Positions 7,383-15,810 of a DNA stretch of 62,539 nucleotides are shown piece by piece. Each line of letters begins with the position of its first letter. Position 1 is the stretch's first letter. The DNA is from Bacteroidales bacterium (GTDB lineage Bacteria; Bacteroidota; Bacteroidia; Bacteroidales; UBA932). Made by a program: the position numbers and the translations under genes. The stretch lies in assembly GCA_017934185.1 (NCBI GenBank), contig JAGBJY010000044.1, positions 1-62,539 on the forward strand, read 5' to 3'. The notes under the pieces were generated by a model, which ran no database searches, was not told the origin of the DNA, and was given only the letters and a program-made list of their open reading frames with translations.

Positions 7383-10277
7383 ATGCGCCGCGCTGTTGTA
7401 ATACTTTTCTTCCTGCTTTCCTCGGGTTTGGCCGCTCAGACTCCGCGTTTTGTGAACTACAGTGCGGCCGACGGCCTGCCGTCCAATACGGTGTATGCCA
7501 TCTCACAGGATGCCGACGGGAGCCTATGGGTTGGGACTCGCGGGGGCTTGAGCCGGTTTGACGGGGTGCGGTTCCAGACTGTCATGTCCGGAAAAAGGGT
7601 GACTTCGCTTGCCTTGGACCGGGAGAACAGGCTTTGGGTGGGGACTACTGAGGGGCTGGAGATTCTTCGCTTCGCTCAGAATGACAGCAAGGTCGCTCAG
7701 AATGGCAGAAGTGATACCCGGAATGACGGCCCCCTTTCCGTTATTGCCGACTCTGACAGGCAATCTCCGCTTAGCGGCAGGTATGTGCGGGCGCTGTGCA
7801 CGGACAGCCAGGGCGCATTGTGGGCTGCTACCAAGGACAGCCTTCTGGTGCGCATGCATATCGAGGATGATGTTGTTGTTCGGGATACGACCTTTCGTTA
7901 TTTGATTGGAGATTTTGAAGGTGATTATCCCGTTCAGCAGTTGTTCCCGGACACGGAAGGGCGCATTTGGCTTGGCGGACGGATGTGCCCTCTGCAGCGG
8001 GTGGATGATACTGCTCAGCCATCCGCACCTGCACTCCTTGGAGTCTGGTGGAACACTGGGAGTTATGCACTTAATAACGGGCAGCTCTGGGCGTACGACG
8101 ATTATATTTCCAGTCTTCTTCGCTTTGCCCCCGCCAGGCAGGACTTTGACAATCTGGGCCGATTGCCCGTCGCCCATGCTGCTCTTCTATCCGACAGCAA
8201 AGGACAACTTTGGGCGGCCGGTTGTTACGGCCTTTGCCTGGTTAACACGGAAAGTTCGTTAGAATCAATAGTTTATAAGCACGAGGCCGATAACCCTTCT
8301 TCCCTTGCCTCCACCGAGCTGTATTGCATCTTTGAAGACCGTCAGGGCAATCTTTGGATCGGAGGAAACAACGGCCTTTCGGTGCTGAGCCCGGCCTTGC
8401 AGCAGGTTCAGACACCGGACCTTCCTTCCAAACAGATAACCGCCCTTATGCAGGCCTCCGACGGCCGCCTTTGGGTCGGTACGGCCGATGACGGCGCTTA
8501 CGCACTTTGTCATTCTGAGCCTCCGGCGAAGAATCTCCACATCGACTACCGCCCCGCAGGCCGCCCCAACGAGGGGCACGTATCCTGCCTTTACGAAGAC
8601 CGTAGCGGGGCGGTTTATATAGGCCTTTATGCCGGCTGCGGGTTTAATATATGGGAGAACGGACGCGTAAGGAGGGGTTTTATCAGCGGCCCTATCCCAA
8701 AGCAGCAGCATGTGGTGGCTGACGGCGACCGCATCACTTCCAACTGGATTACGGATTTTCTTGAGGGCGGCGACGGACGGTTCTATGTGGTGAGCTGGGA
8801 AGGCGTGGGACTGAATGAATGGGACCGGAAAACGGGAAAGACGCTGCCGCCGGAGTGGCTGAGTCCGTTTAAGTATCCATCGTCGGAGAAAGACTCCACT
8901 ATATACTTGAGTTCCCGTTTGGGAAGCAGGCTTATTGAGGACGCTCAGGGTAACCTTGTGTATGGTACCACCGAAGCCGGACTTAACATTATAGACAAAG
9001 ACACACGCCTGGTAACTAAATATTACAAGGGTAATTCCGATATCCCCGACGACTATGTCACAGACCTTTGTCTTGCCCCGAACGGCACGCTTTGGGCCGC
9101 CACCCGCACTGGTTTGTGGAGTCCCTCAGGAGGCAGTTACCTTCAGGGCAAACTGGTTCAGTCGGTCATCTCCGACGCCAAGGGCCGCCTCTGGGCCGGA
9201 ACGGAGGAAGGTCTGTACTTTGTGGATACGGACGGAAGCGTAGGGGTGGCGCGGAAGGCCCTTGGCTTTCCATCGGACATCTATAACGAACGCGCTGCGT
9301 GCAAATTGAATGACGGCCGCCTGGCCTTTGGCGGCCCGGAAGGTGCGGCAGTTTTCCATCCTGACAGCCTATTGGCCCTGAATGCCTCCGATAACCTTCT
9401 TCTGGCCCCACTGGTACAGTATCGGCACCGCCTGAACGAAGGAGAATGGATATCCGGACGCTTTGCCGGACTTCCGGACAATATCCGTCCCGGCCGTTAT
9501 TCCCTTGAAGAGCAGAACTCCGACATTTTCGGCCGATGGGACAGAGGAGAAATCACCGTGCGTTCCATTCGTGTTCCCCTTCCCCTGTGGCTTCGCTGGC
9601 CATTCCTGCTACTCTACGTACTGGCGCTATCTGCCGCCATATGGACGTTTATCCGCCTTCGGGAACGCAGATTGTTGGTGAAGGAACTGGATATGAGAAA
9701 TCAGCTATTCTCCATAATCTCCCACGATTTACGCAATCCTGTTTCCGGAAACAGACTCCTTACCCACCAGTTAATGGATCAAGTGGACAAGCTCTCCACT
9801 GAGCAATTGAAGGAGGGCCTGGAAGCGCTGGCCGCATCGGCCGATAATACAACGACATTGTTGGAAAATTTGCTTCTTTGGTCCCTGAACCAGAAAGGGA
9901 TGCTGGAGCCCGTGATGAGGGATGAAAACCTTCTTTCGCTGGCCCGGGAGGCCGTGGAAAACGTCGGAGGGCTGGGAATTGTCACCCTGGACGTCCCTAA
10001 AAACCAGACTGTCCGCACCGACCGTAATATGCTCCTGACCTGCCTCAGAAACCTGCTGGATAATGCAGTAAAGGTCTCACCCGACTCCGTTATCCTGAAG
10101 AGCGAATCCAAGAAGATAATCATCCTTGACCAAGGTCCTGGATTGCTGAGCGGCGATGTCCAGTGGAGCCACGGTCTCGGCCTTGTCATTACCCGCGAGC
10201 TGCTTGAGAAGATGGGGGCCGGGATGGAGATGAAGAATCGGCCCGAAGGAGGACTTGAAATAACGATAACCCTATGA
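7383..10277 (+). CDS. Sensor histidine kinase with Reg_prop beta-propeller
   Basis: 964 aa. A signal-anchor (RRAVVILFFLLSSGLAAQ) is followed by two-component-regulator propeller repeats of the form DxxGxLWVGTxxGL across about residues 20-660, a shortened Y_Y_Y-like region, and one transmembrane helix (near 735-755). The cytoplasmic kinase has H-box SHDLRNPV (His about 781), N-box RNLLDNAVK, and G-boxes DQGPGL and GLGLVI. It lacks the receiver and AraC domains of hybrid Bacteroides sensors; a separate response regulator overlaps its stop (ATGA). Two repeat-derived segments (EILRFAQNDSKVAQNGRS and LCHSEPPAKNLH) interrupt the propeller in frame. Confidence 0.9.
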   Translation: MRRAVVILFFLLSSGLAAQTPRFVNYSAADGLPSNTVYAISQDADGSLWVGTRGGLSRFDGVRFQTVMSGKRVTSLALDRENRLWVGTTEGLEILRFAQNDSKVAQNGRSDTRNDGPLSVIADSDRQSPLSGRYVRALCTDSQGALWAATKDSLLVRMHIEDDVVVRDTTFRYLIGDFEGDYPVQQLFPDTEGRIWLGGRMCPLQRVDDTAQPSAPALLGVWWNTGSYALNNGQLWAYDDYISSLLRFAPARQDFDNLGRLPVAHAALLSDSKGQLWAAGCYGLCLVNTESSLESIVYKHEADNPSSLASTELYCIFEDRQGNLWIGGNNGLSVLSPALQQVQTPDLPSKQITALMQASDGRLWVGTADDGAYALCHSEPPAKNLHIDYRPAGRPNEGHVSCLYEDRSGAVYIGLYAGCGFNIWENGRVRRGFISGPIPKQQHVVADGDRITSNWITDFLEGGDGRFYVVSWEGVGLNEWDRKTGKTLPPEWLSPFKYPSSEKDSTIYLSSRLGSRLIEDAQGNLVYGTTEAGLNIIDKDTRLVTKYYKGNSDIPDDYVTDLCLAPNGTLWAATRTGLWSPSGGSYLQGKLVQSVISDAKGRLWAGTEEGLYFVDTDGSVGVARKALGFPSDIYNERAACKLNDGRLAFGGPEGAAVFHPDSLLALNASDNLLLAPLVQYRHRLNEGEWISGRFAGLPDNIRPGRYSLEEQNSDIFGRWDRGEITVRSIRVPLPLWLRWPFLLLYVLALSAAIWTFIRLRERRLLVKELDMRNQLFSIISHDLRNPVSGNRLLTHQLMDQVDKLSTEQLKEGLEALAASADNTTTLLENLLLWSLNQKGMLEPVMRDENLLSLAREAVENVGGLGIVTLDVPKNQTVRTDRNMLLTCLRNLLDNAVKVSPDSVILKSESKKIIILDQGPGLLSGDVQWSHGLGLVITRELLEKMGAGMEMKNRPEGGLEITITL
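7661..7708 (+). repeat. TTCTTCGCTTCGCTCAGAAT-family repeat inside kinase gene
   Basis: GATTCTTCGCTTCGCTCAGA followed by ATGACA (7661-7686), then a partial second unit TCGCTCAGAATGGCAG (7693-7708), all in frame with the kinase. The same family lies inverted at 8508-8535 and between miaA and smpB at 20021-20046. Confidence 0.7.
8508..8535 (-). repeat. Inverted copy of the CAGAATGACA-family repeat
   Basis: TGTCATTCTGAG...GCGAAGAATC, in frame in the kinase gene and in the opposite orientation to the copy at 7661. It encodes LCHSEPPAKNL within the propeller. Confidence 0.65.
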
Positions 10278-10926
10278 TAAACGTACTGCTCATTGAAGAT
10301 TCCGCCGTCTTTGTGATGGGGCTGAAACTGGCCCTGGCCGAGTCTCCCGAAATAGCCTCCGTGGAGTCCGTGGCTACGCCCGGAGCGGCCGTAGCCTTTC
10401 TCAATGCCCATCCGGAAACAGATGTCGCCGTCGTGGACATTACCTTGGAATCCGAGACCGACGGCCTCACGCTGCTCGGGATTATCCGCGAAGCCTTTCC
10501 TGCCGTCCATACGCTGGTGTTGTCCCACTACAAGAGGCCCGCTTACATCCTGAAAGCAATCACTTCCGGAGCCAGCGCCTATCTTGCCAAGGACTCCGCA
10601 CCCGAATCTATCGTAAAAGCCATCGTCGATGTGGCCGCAGGGAAGTGCCTCTTCTTCGGTGAAACCATTGATGCCGCCCGAATCACACGCCTTTTTGGTG
10701 GCGAGGAAAACCTTGAGGCGCGTAAGCCCCAGGGCTTACGCCCCGCGAACTGGAGGTTCTTCAGCTTACTACCTCCGGTTACAGCAATGCCCAGATTGCT
10801 TCGGCCCTGGAAATCTCCCTCAACACCGTAGACAGCTACAAAGAAAGGATTAAAGGCAAATTCGGCCTGGACAGCATTGTGGAATGCGTTGCCTGCGCTG
10901 TAGCCGACGGGATAGTGAGTGTATAA
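10274..10926 (+). pseudogene. NarL/LuxR-type response regulator, frameshifted
   Basis: The receiver domain starts MINVLLIEDS, with the phospho-acceptor Asp55 in VAVVDITLE and a conserved Lys in AYLAKDSAPES. The LuxR helix-turn-helix is complete but in another frame: LTPRELEVLQLTTSGYSNAQ onwards from 10735, ending TAA at 10924-10926. Frame is lost between about 10715 and 10735, exactly at a 22-bp palindrome. Without a frame change the product ends at 10831 with no DNA-binding domain. No canonical slippery heptamer is in the right frame. Partner of the overlapping kinase. Confidence 0.8.
10720..10741. repeat. 22-bp palindrome at the response-regulator frameshift
   Basis: GCGTAAGCCC (10720-10729), loop CA, GGGCTTACGC (10732-10741). 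The right arm contains the native LTP codons; the left arm is an exact inverted copy. Confidence 0.75.
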
Positions 10927-10932
10927 CTATAT

Positions 10933-10961
10933 AAGAAAACCGCCGCTGTGCAAAGCGCCGG
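10933..10961 (-). terminator. Intrinsic terminator after the tRNA pair
   Basis: On the minus strand CCGGCGCT-TTGCAC-AGCGGCGG forms an 8-position stem with one G-G mismatch, followed by TTTTCTT. It sits 33 nt past the tRNA-Met 3' end. Confidence 0.65.
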
Positions 10962-10993
10962 ACGATATATAGAGTGTTTTGAATTGTCTTGGG

Positions 10994-11067
10994 TAGCGGG
11001 AGTGGGTCACGATCCCACGACCTCCGGATTATGAATCCGACGCTCTAACCAGCTGAGCTACCCCGCC
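10994..11067 (-). tRNA. tRNA-Met (CAT)
   Basis: A 74-nt cloverleaf: acceptor GGCGGGG/TCCCGCT, D-arm GCTC/GAGC, anticodon stem TCGGA/TCCGG around TTCATAA (anticodon at 11033-11031), T-stem GTGGG/CCCAC. The T-loop reads ATCGTGA instead of the usual TTC-type loop, and pairs 1-72 and 7-66 are G-U. No CCA is encoded. Elongator Met and Ile2 (lysidine) cannot be separated by eye. Confidence 0.85.
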
Positions 11068-11090
11068 GTACCGTAAACGGCTGATTTTTG

Positions 11091-11161
11091 TTGAGATAGA
11101 AGGACTCGAACCCTCACTGACAGAGCCAGAATCTGTAGTGCTACCATTACACCATATCTCA
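11091..11161 (-). tRNA. tRNA-Gln (CTG)
   Basis: A 71-nt cloverleaf with acceptor TGAGATA/TATCTCA (the U1-A72 pair typical of tRNA-Gln), anticodon stem ACAGA/TCTGT around TTCTGGC (anticodon CTG) and T-arm GAGGGTTCGAGTCCTTC. It is co-transcribed with tRNA-Met from the box at 11190-11183. Confidence 0.9.
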
Positions 11162-11182
11162 ATGACTCCCCAAACGGGACTG

Positions 11183-11190
11183 CAAATGTA
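11183..11190 (-). promoter_or_regulatory. -7 box TACATTTG for tRNA-Gln/tRNA-Met
   Basis: Perfect TAnnTTTG on the minus strand, 22 nt upstream of the tRNA-Gln 5' end. Confidence 0.6.
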
Positions 11191-11229
11191 CGACTTTTTT
11201 TGGAATGAGCAACAAAAAAAGTGAAAAAA

Positions 11230-12129
11230 TTAATCCAGCGACTGTTTGGTGCTCACAGCCATGTACAGCATGCGGGCGTATTCTTCGGGGGAGAGGGAGG
11301 CGAAGAGGTAATTCACGGGGTCTTGCACCACGCCGCCCTTGAGCACTTCAAAATGCAAGTGCGGGGCCGTTACCATGGCCGATATGCCCACCGTGCCAAT
11401 CTTCTGGTTCCGCTTCACCCTTCGTCCTGGGGGGACCGTGGTCTCGTCCAGCAGGCAGTAGCGGGTTTGGTAACCGTTGCCGTGGTCGATGACCACAATG
11501 TTGCCGAGGCCTCTGCGGGAGCGGATTACTTTGCTCACGGTGCCATCGGCCGCGGCGTACACGGGGGCGTCCAGCGGGGCGATGAGGTCCAGCCCGTCGT
11601 GCTGTACCGCCACTTTGTACAGCGGATTGTGTTTGGGGCCCACGGAGGCGCCGGTTTGGGCGTAGGAGAGGTCGTGCAGCGGCAGGGTGAGCGGCGGAAT
11701 GCTGTCGCGCCGGGCCTGAAGCGCCTCAAAGATCTGCGCAAAATTCTCGTCCACATTTCCCGCCATGAGCATGAGGCTCTCGGAGGCCGATGCCGTGGCC
11801 GACAGGTAAAAGCTTTCCGACAGGGAATCGCTGCCGGAAATAAGGTCGGCCGCCGTGATGGCATCCAGGGAAGGAGCCTCGGTTTCAAACAGGCCGATGT
11901 AAAGGGCATCGTCTTTTTCCAGCAGCCCCTGCAGGACGTCCCCGATGAGGGCCTCTTTCTCCTGCATGCTGCGGTAACGCTCTCTGTACAAGCTGTTTTC
12001 GTGCTGCAGTTGCCGCTCTTCGGCCGTGGAGAACACCAGCGCAAAGAGGATGTAGAACACGACGGACAGCGAAACCGTTGCCACCAGATAGCGCACAATC
12101 GTGTACAATATGCGTTTGAACTGCTCCAT
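11230..12129 (-). CDS. M23-family peptidase
   Basis: 299 aa with one N-terminal transmembrane helix (about 12-34), a coiled-coil-like stalk (about 36-70) and a C-terminal M23 domain. The zinc site is HDGLDL and HLHFEV, both intact, so it may cut peptidoglycan cross-links in the periplasm or act as an activator. Its ATG shares an A with the stop of the preceding M23 gene (TAATG), so the two are coupled. Confidence 0.9.
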   Translation of the reverse strand: MEQFKRILYTIVRYLVATVSLSVVFYILFALVFSTAEERQLQHENSLYRERYRSMQEKEALIGDVLQGLLEKDDALYIGLFETEAPSLDAITAADLISGSDSLSESFYLSATASASESLMLMAGNVDENFAQIFEALQARRDSIPPLTLPLHDLSYAQTGASVGPKHNPLYKVAVQHDGLDLIAPLDAPVYAAADGTVSKVIRSRRGLGNIVVIDHGNGYQTRYCLLDETTVPPGRRVKRNQKIGTVGISAMVTAPHLHFEVLKGGVVQDPVNYLFASLSPEEYARMLYMAVSTKQSLD

Positions 12130-13079
12130 TATTTGGCCGGTTTGCGGACCATCTCAAAGTAGTCTTGGGGAGAGATGTCCAGATCCATGTACAGGGCCGG
12201 ATTCACGTAATCTTTGCGGTACATCACCTCATAGTGGAGGTGCGGTCCGGTGATACGGCCGCTGCGGCCGCTAAGGCCCAGGCAGTCTCCGCGCGAAACA
12301 CTCTGCCCTTCCTCTACGTCGGTGCGGGACATGTGGGCGTAACGGGTCCTGTAACCGAAGCCGTGCTCTACCTCTACGTGGTTGCCGTATCCGCCTTTGT
12401 CGTGGGCCACTTTGGCCACTACACCGTCTCCGGTGGCATAAATGGGATTGCCGGGCGGGCAGGCGAAGTCCATGCCCGTATGCCTTTTGCCGATGCCCAG
12501 AATGGGGTCTGACCGGTAGCCGAAGGGGCTGGTAAGCGTGTAAGTTTTGCGGTCGGTGTTCATGGGCGGGATGGCCGGAATATGCGCCAGGCGGTCACCG
12601 GCGCTTTGCTGCACCAGGGAAAGGTCGTCAAAGGACTTGGACTGGAGGTAAGTGCGCTTTTCAAGCACATCCAGGCGGCGCACGATAGTGGCCAGCGAAG
12701 TGCCTTCCAGGGAGGCGTATCGGCTTTCTCCGCCCAGGCCCGACTGCCGCACGCCCTGCGGGATTTCGTCCAGGCCGTAGACCGAACGGTAGATGCGGTT
12801 GTCCCGCACTTCCAGCAGGGACAGGAGCTCATCATAGCGGTCCAGCTGCTGGGACATTTGGTCGATGCGGGTGCGCCAGGCGGCGTTCTGGTACTTGAGG
12901 ATGTCCGTTTTGGGAAGGTCCAGGCCCAGCACCGCCACGTAGAACCACATGTAAAACAGGAAAAGCGCCAGCCCGGAAATGAACACCAGCAGCAGTTTCC
13001 ACCATCCGTGGCGGGGCTCCTGGCGAATCTCCGTGACCAGCTGCTGCGGGTCCTGTATGTATTTCTCCAATTTCGGCAC
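12129..13079 (-). CDS. M23-family peptidase, GTG start
   Basis: 316 aa: short cytoplasmic N-terminus, transmembrane helix near residues 27-48, coiled stalk, then an M23 domain with HTGMDF and HLHYEV intact. The GTG at 13079 is chosen because the -7 box TATCTTTG (13093-13086) lies 6 nt upstream and overlaps the codons of the longer TTG start. It is the first gene of a two-gene M23 unit; the second is coupled by TAATG. The family is a peptidoglycan endopeptidase; the exact bond is unknown. Confidence 0.9.
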   Translation of the reverse strand: MPKLEKYIQDPQQLVTEIRQEPRHGWWKLLLVFISGLALFLFYMWFYVAVLGLDLPKTDILKYQNAAWRTRIDQMSQQLDRYDELLSLLEVRDNRIYRSVYGLDEIPQGVRQSGLGGESRYASLEGTSLATIVRRLDVLEKRTYLQSKSFDDLSLVQQSAGDRLAHIPAIPPMNTDRKTYTLTSPFGYRSDPILGIGKRHTGMDFACPPGNPIYATGDGVVAKVAHDKGGYGNHVEVEHGFGYRTRYAHMSRTDVEEGQSVSRGDCLGLSGRSGRITGPHLHYEVMYRKDYVNPALYMDLDISPQDYFEMVRKPAK

Positions 13080-13085
13080 GATTTG

Positions 13086-13093
13086 CAAAGATA
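13086..13093 (-). promoter_or_regulatory. -7 box TATCTTTG for the M23 pair
   Basis: Perfect TAnnTTTG on the minus strand, 6 nt from the GTG start, predicting a leaderless transcript. Divergent from the alaS promoter. Confidence 0.7.
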
Positions 13094-13109
13094 GCAAAAT
13101 TCGTGCGAG

Positions 13110-13131
13110 ATTCCCGGTCGGGGCCGGGAAT
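13110..13131. repeat. Inverted repeat between divergent promoters
   Basis: ATTCCCGG (13110-13117) and CCGGGAAT (13124-13131) around TCGGGG, lying between the M23 and alaS promoters. It may be a small REP-like remnant. Confidence 0.5.
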
Positions 13132-13154
13132 GACGATATATCGGCAAAAATGCG

Positions 13155-13162
13155 TATATTTG
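13155..13162 (+). promoter_or_regulatory. -7 box TATATTTG for alaS
   Basis: Perfect TAnnTTTG, 32 nt before the alaS ATG. Confidence 0.7.
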
Positions 13163-13194
13163 CAGGCTATAATAGAATATTATAAACAAGCGAT

Positions 13195-15810
13195 ATGACT
13201 TCTAAGGAAATCCGCCAGAAATACCTGGACTTCTTTGCCTCCAAAGGCCACACCGTGGTGCCTTCGGCCCCCATGGTTATCAAGAACGACCCTACGCTCA
13301 TGTTCACCAATGCGGGCATGAACCAGTTCAAAGATATTTTCCTGGGCAACAGTGCCCCCAAATTCCCCCGCGCAACGGACAGCCAGAAGTGCCTGCGCGT
13401 AAGCGGCAAGCACAACGACCTGGAAGCGGTGGGCCACGACGGCCGTCACCACACCATGTTCGAGATGCTGGGCAACTGGAGCTTCGGCGACTATTTCAAG
13501 GCCGAGGCCATTGACTGGGCCTGGGAACTGCTCACCGAGGTGTACAAGATAGACAAGGCCAAGCTGTACGCCACCGTTTTTGAGGGCTCCAAGGAAGACG
13601 GAACTTCTTTGGACGAAGAAGCCCTGGCCGCCTGGAAAAAGCACCTGCCGGAAGACCACATCCTCCTGGGCAACAAGCACGACAACTTCTGGGAAATGGG
13701 CGACACCGGCCCCTGCGGCCCCTCCAGCGAGATTCACATAGACCTGCGCAGCGACGAGGAAATTGCCAAACTTCCCGGACGGGAGCTGGTGAACACCGAC
13801 AACGACGACGTCATTGAAATCTGGAACCTGGTGTTCATGCAGTTTAACCGCAAGGCCGACGGGCACCTGGAGCCGCTGCCGGCCAAGAACATTGACACCG
13901 GCATGGGCTTCGAACGCCTGTGCATGATTCTCCAGAACAAGAAGAGCAACTACGAGACGGATGTCTTCAGCGGCCTTATCGGCCAGGTAGAGGCTTTCTC
14001 CGGGCACAAATACGCAGAGGGTGGCAACGTCCAGGTGGCCATGCGCGTAATTGCCGACCACATCCGCGCCATCGCCTTCTCCATTGCCGACGGCCAGCTC
14101 CCTTCCAACGTGAAGGCCGGCTACGTGATTCGCCGCATCCTTCGGCGCGCCGTGCGCTACGGCTACACCTTCCTGGGCTTTGGCGAGCCCTTCCTCTGCC
14201 GCCTGATCCCGCAGCTGGTGGCCGATATGGGCGAGGCCTATCCCGAGCTCAAGGCCCAGCAGCCCCTCATTGAAAACGTCATCCGCGAGGAAGAAAACGC
14301 CTTCCTGCGCACGCTGGACCGTGGTATCCGCATGCTGGAAGACAATATGGCCCGCAATGCCGCCACCAAGGTGGTATCCGGCACCGATGCCTTCGTGCTC
14401 TATGACACCTATGGTTTCCCCATCGACCTCACCGAGCTCATCGCGGCCGAAAAAGGCTTCACCGTGGACCTGGATGGCTTTAATGCCGAGCTCCAGAAGC
14501 AGAAGGAGCGTGCCCGTAACGCCACCGCCAACGAATTTGGCGACTGGGTGGAGTTCCGCTCCGGCGACGAGGTGCAGTTCACCGGCTACGACCACCTGGA
14601 AGAGAAGGAGGTCCATCTCCTTCGCCAGCGCGTGGTGAAGCAGAAGAACAAGGAGTACTTCCAGCTGGTGTTTGACCGCACGCCCTTCTATGCCGAAATG
14701 GGCGGTCAGGTGGGCGACACCGGCTGCATCGTGAGCGCCTCCGGTGAAAAGATAGCCATTCTTAACACCGTGAAAGAGAACAATCTGACCATCCATCTGG
14801 CCGAGCATCTGCCCGCCGACGGCATGGAAAGCTTCAGCCTCTTTGTGGACGGAGAGCGCCGCCAGCGCATTATGAACAACCATACCGCCACGCACCTGCT
14901 GCATCAGGCGCTGCGGGAAATCCTGGGCACCCACGTGGAGCAGAAAGGCTCTTTTGTGGGGCCGGACTACTTCCGCTTTGACTTCTCTCATTTCCAGAAG
15001 GTTACGGACGAAGAGCTGCGGGCCGTGGAGAACCGCGTGAACGCCCTTATCCGCGCCAATGAGCCCCTCTGCGAAAAGCGCGATGCCACCATGGACGAGG
15101 CCAAGGCCATGGGCGCCATGGCCCTTTTCGGCGAGAAATACGGCGACGTGGTGAGGGTGGTGCGCTTCGGCGACTCCATCGAGCTTTGCGGCGGTACCCA
15201 TACCCGCGCCACCGGAACCATCGGCCTGTTTAAAGTGCGGGCCGAAAGTGCCGTGGCGGCCGGTGTGCGCCGCATCGAGGCGGTGACCGGCGCTGCCGCC
15301 GAAGAGGCCATCCAGACCGTTGAGGACATGCTCAAGACCGTGCGCGGCTTCTTCAACAACGTTCCGGACCTCACCTCGGCCATTGAAAAAATGGTGGCCG
15401 AAAATGCCGATGCCCGCAAGCAGCTGGAAGCCATCGCCGCCGAAAAGGCCGCAGCGCTGGCCGAAAAGCTGGAGGCCCATGCCGTTGAGATCAGTGGCAT
15501 CCGGGTTATTCGCTTTGACAACTCCGTGGACCCGGCCATGGCCCGCAATATGGCACTGCTCTTGCAGAAGAAGGCCCAGAACCTGGTAGTGGCCGGAGCC
15601 TTCGCCTTTGGCGGCAAGCCCAACCTTGTACTCATGTACTCAGGCGACCTGGTGGCCAAGGGCAAGAATGCCGGCAAGGACATCCGCGAGGCCGCCAAGT
15701 ACATTCAGGGCGGTGGCGGCGGACAGCCCGGCCTGGCCACTGCCGGCGGACGCCTGCTGGAAGGCCTCCCGGAGGCCCTGGATAAACTTGTGGAGTTGGC
15801 TATCGGCTAA
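13195..15810 (+). CDS. alaS: Alanine--tRNA ligase
   Basis: Class II synthetase that charges tRNA-Ala; 871 aa, the normal full length. The catalytic domain shows [19 protein letters not shown] and TGPCGPSSE; the editing domain has the zinc ligands HTATH and LCGGTH; the C-terminal domain ends with the glycine-rich [10 protein letters not shown] stretch. The stop shares its last A with the start of the next gene (TAATG), so the permease-Fmt ORF is coupled to it. Confidence 0.98.
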   Translation: MTSKEIRQKYLDFFASKGHTVVPSAPMVIKNDPTLMFTNAGMNQFKDIFLGNSAPKFPRATDSQKCLRVSGKHNDLEAVGHDGRHHTMFEMLGNWSFGDYFKAEAIDWAWELLTEVYKIDKAKLYATVFEGSKEDGTSLDEEALAAWKKHLPEDHILLGNKHDNFWEMGDTGPCGPSSEIHIDLRSDEEIAKLPGRELVNTDNDDVIEIWNLVFMQFNRKADGHLEPLPAKNIDTGMGFERLCMILQNKKSNYETDVFSGLIGQVEAFSGHKYAEGGNVQVAMRVIADHIRAIAFSIADGQLPSNVKAGYVIRRILRRAVRYGYTFLGFGEPFLCRLIPQLVADMGEAYPELKAQQPLIENVIREEENAFLRTLDRGIRMLEDNMARNAATKVVSGTDAFVLYDTYGFPIDLTELIAAEKGFTVDLDGFNAELQKQKERARNATANEFGDWVEFRSGDEVQFTGYDHLEEKEVHLLRQRVVKQKNKEYFQLVFDRTPFYAEMGGQVGDTGCIVSASGEKIAILNTVKENNLTIHLAEHLPADGMESFSLFVDGERRQRIMNNHTATHLLHQALREILGTHVEQKGSFVGPDYFRFDFSHFQKVTDEELRAVENRVNALIRANEPLCEKRDATMDEAKAMGAMALFGEKYGDVVRVVRFGDSIELCGGTHTRATGTIGLFKVRAESAVAAGVRRIEAVTGAAAEEAIQTVEDMLKTVRGFFNNVPDLTSAIEKMVAENADARKQLEAIAAEKAAALAEKLEAHAVEISGIRVIRFDNSVDPAMARNMALLLQKKAQNLVVAGAFAFGGKPNLVLMYSGDLVAKGKNAGKDIREAAKYIQGGGGGQPGLATAGGRLLEGLPEALDKLVELAIG

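Noticed and set aside
10715-10745. Programmed -1 frameshift in the response regulator
   Set aside because: The codons around the switch (AAG CCC CAG GGC TTA) contain no X-XXY-YYZ heptamer in the zero frame, so a mutation or sequence error is more likely.
13180-15480. Long minus-strand frame opposite alaS
   Set aside because: AlaS is unmistakable on the other strand; the opposite frame has no family features.
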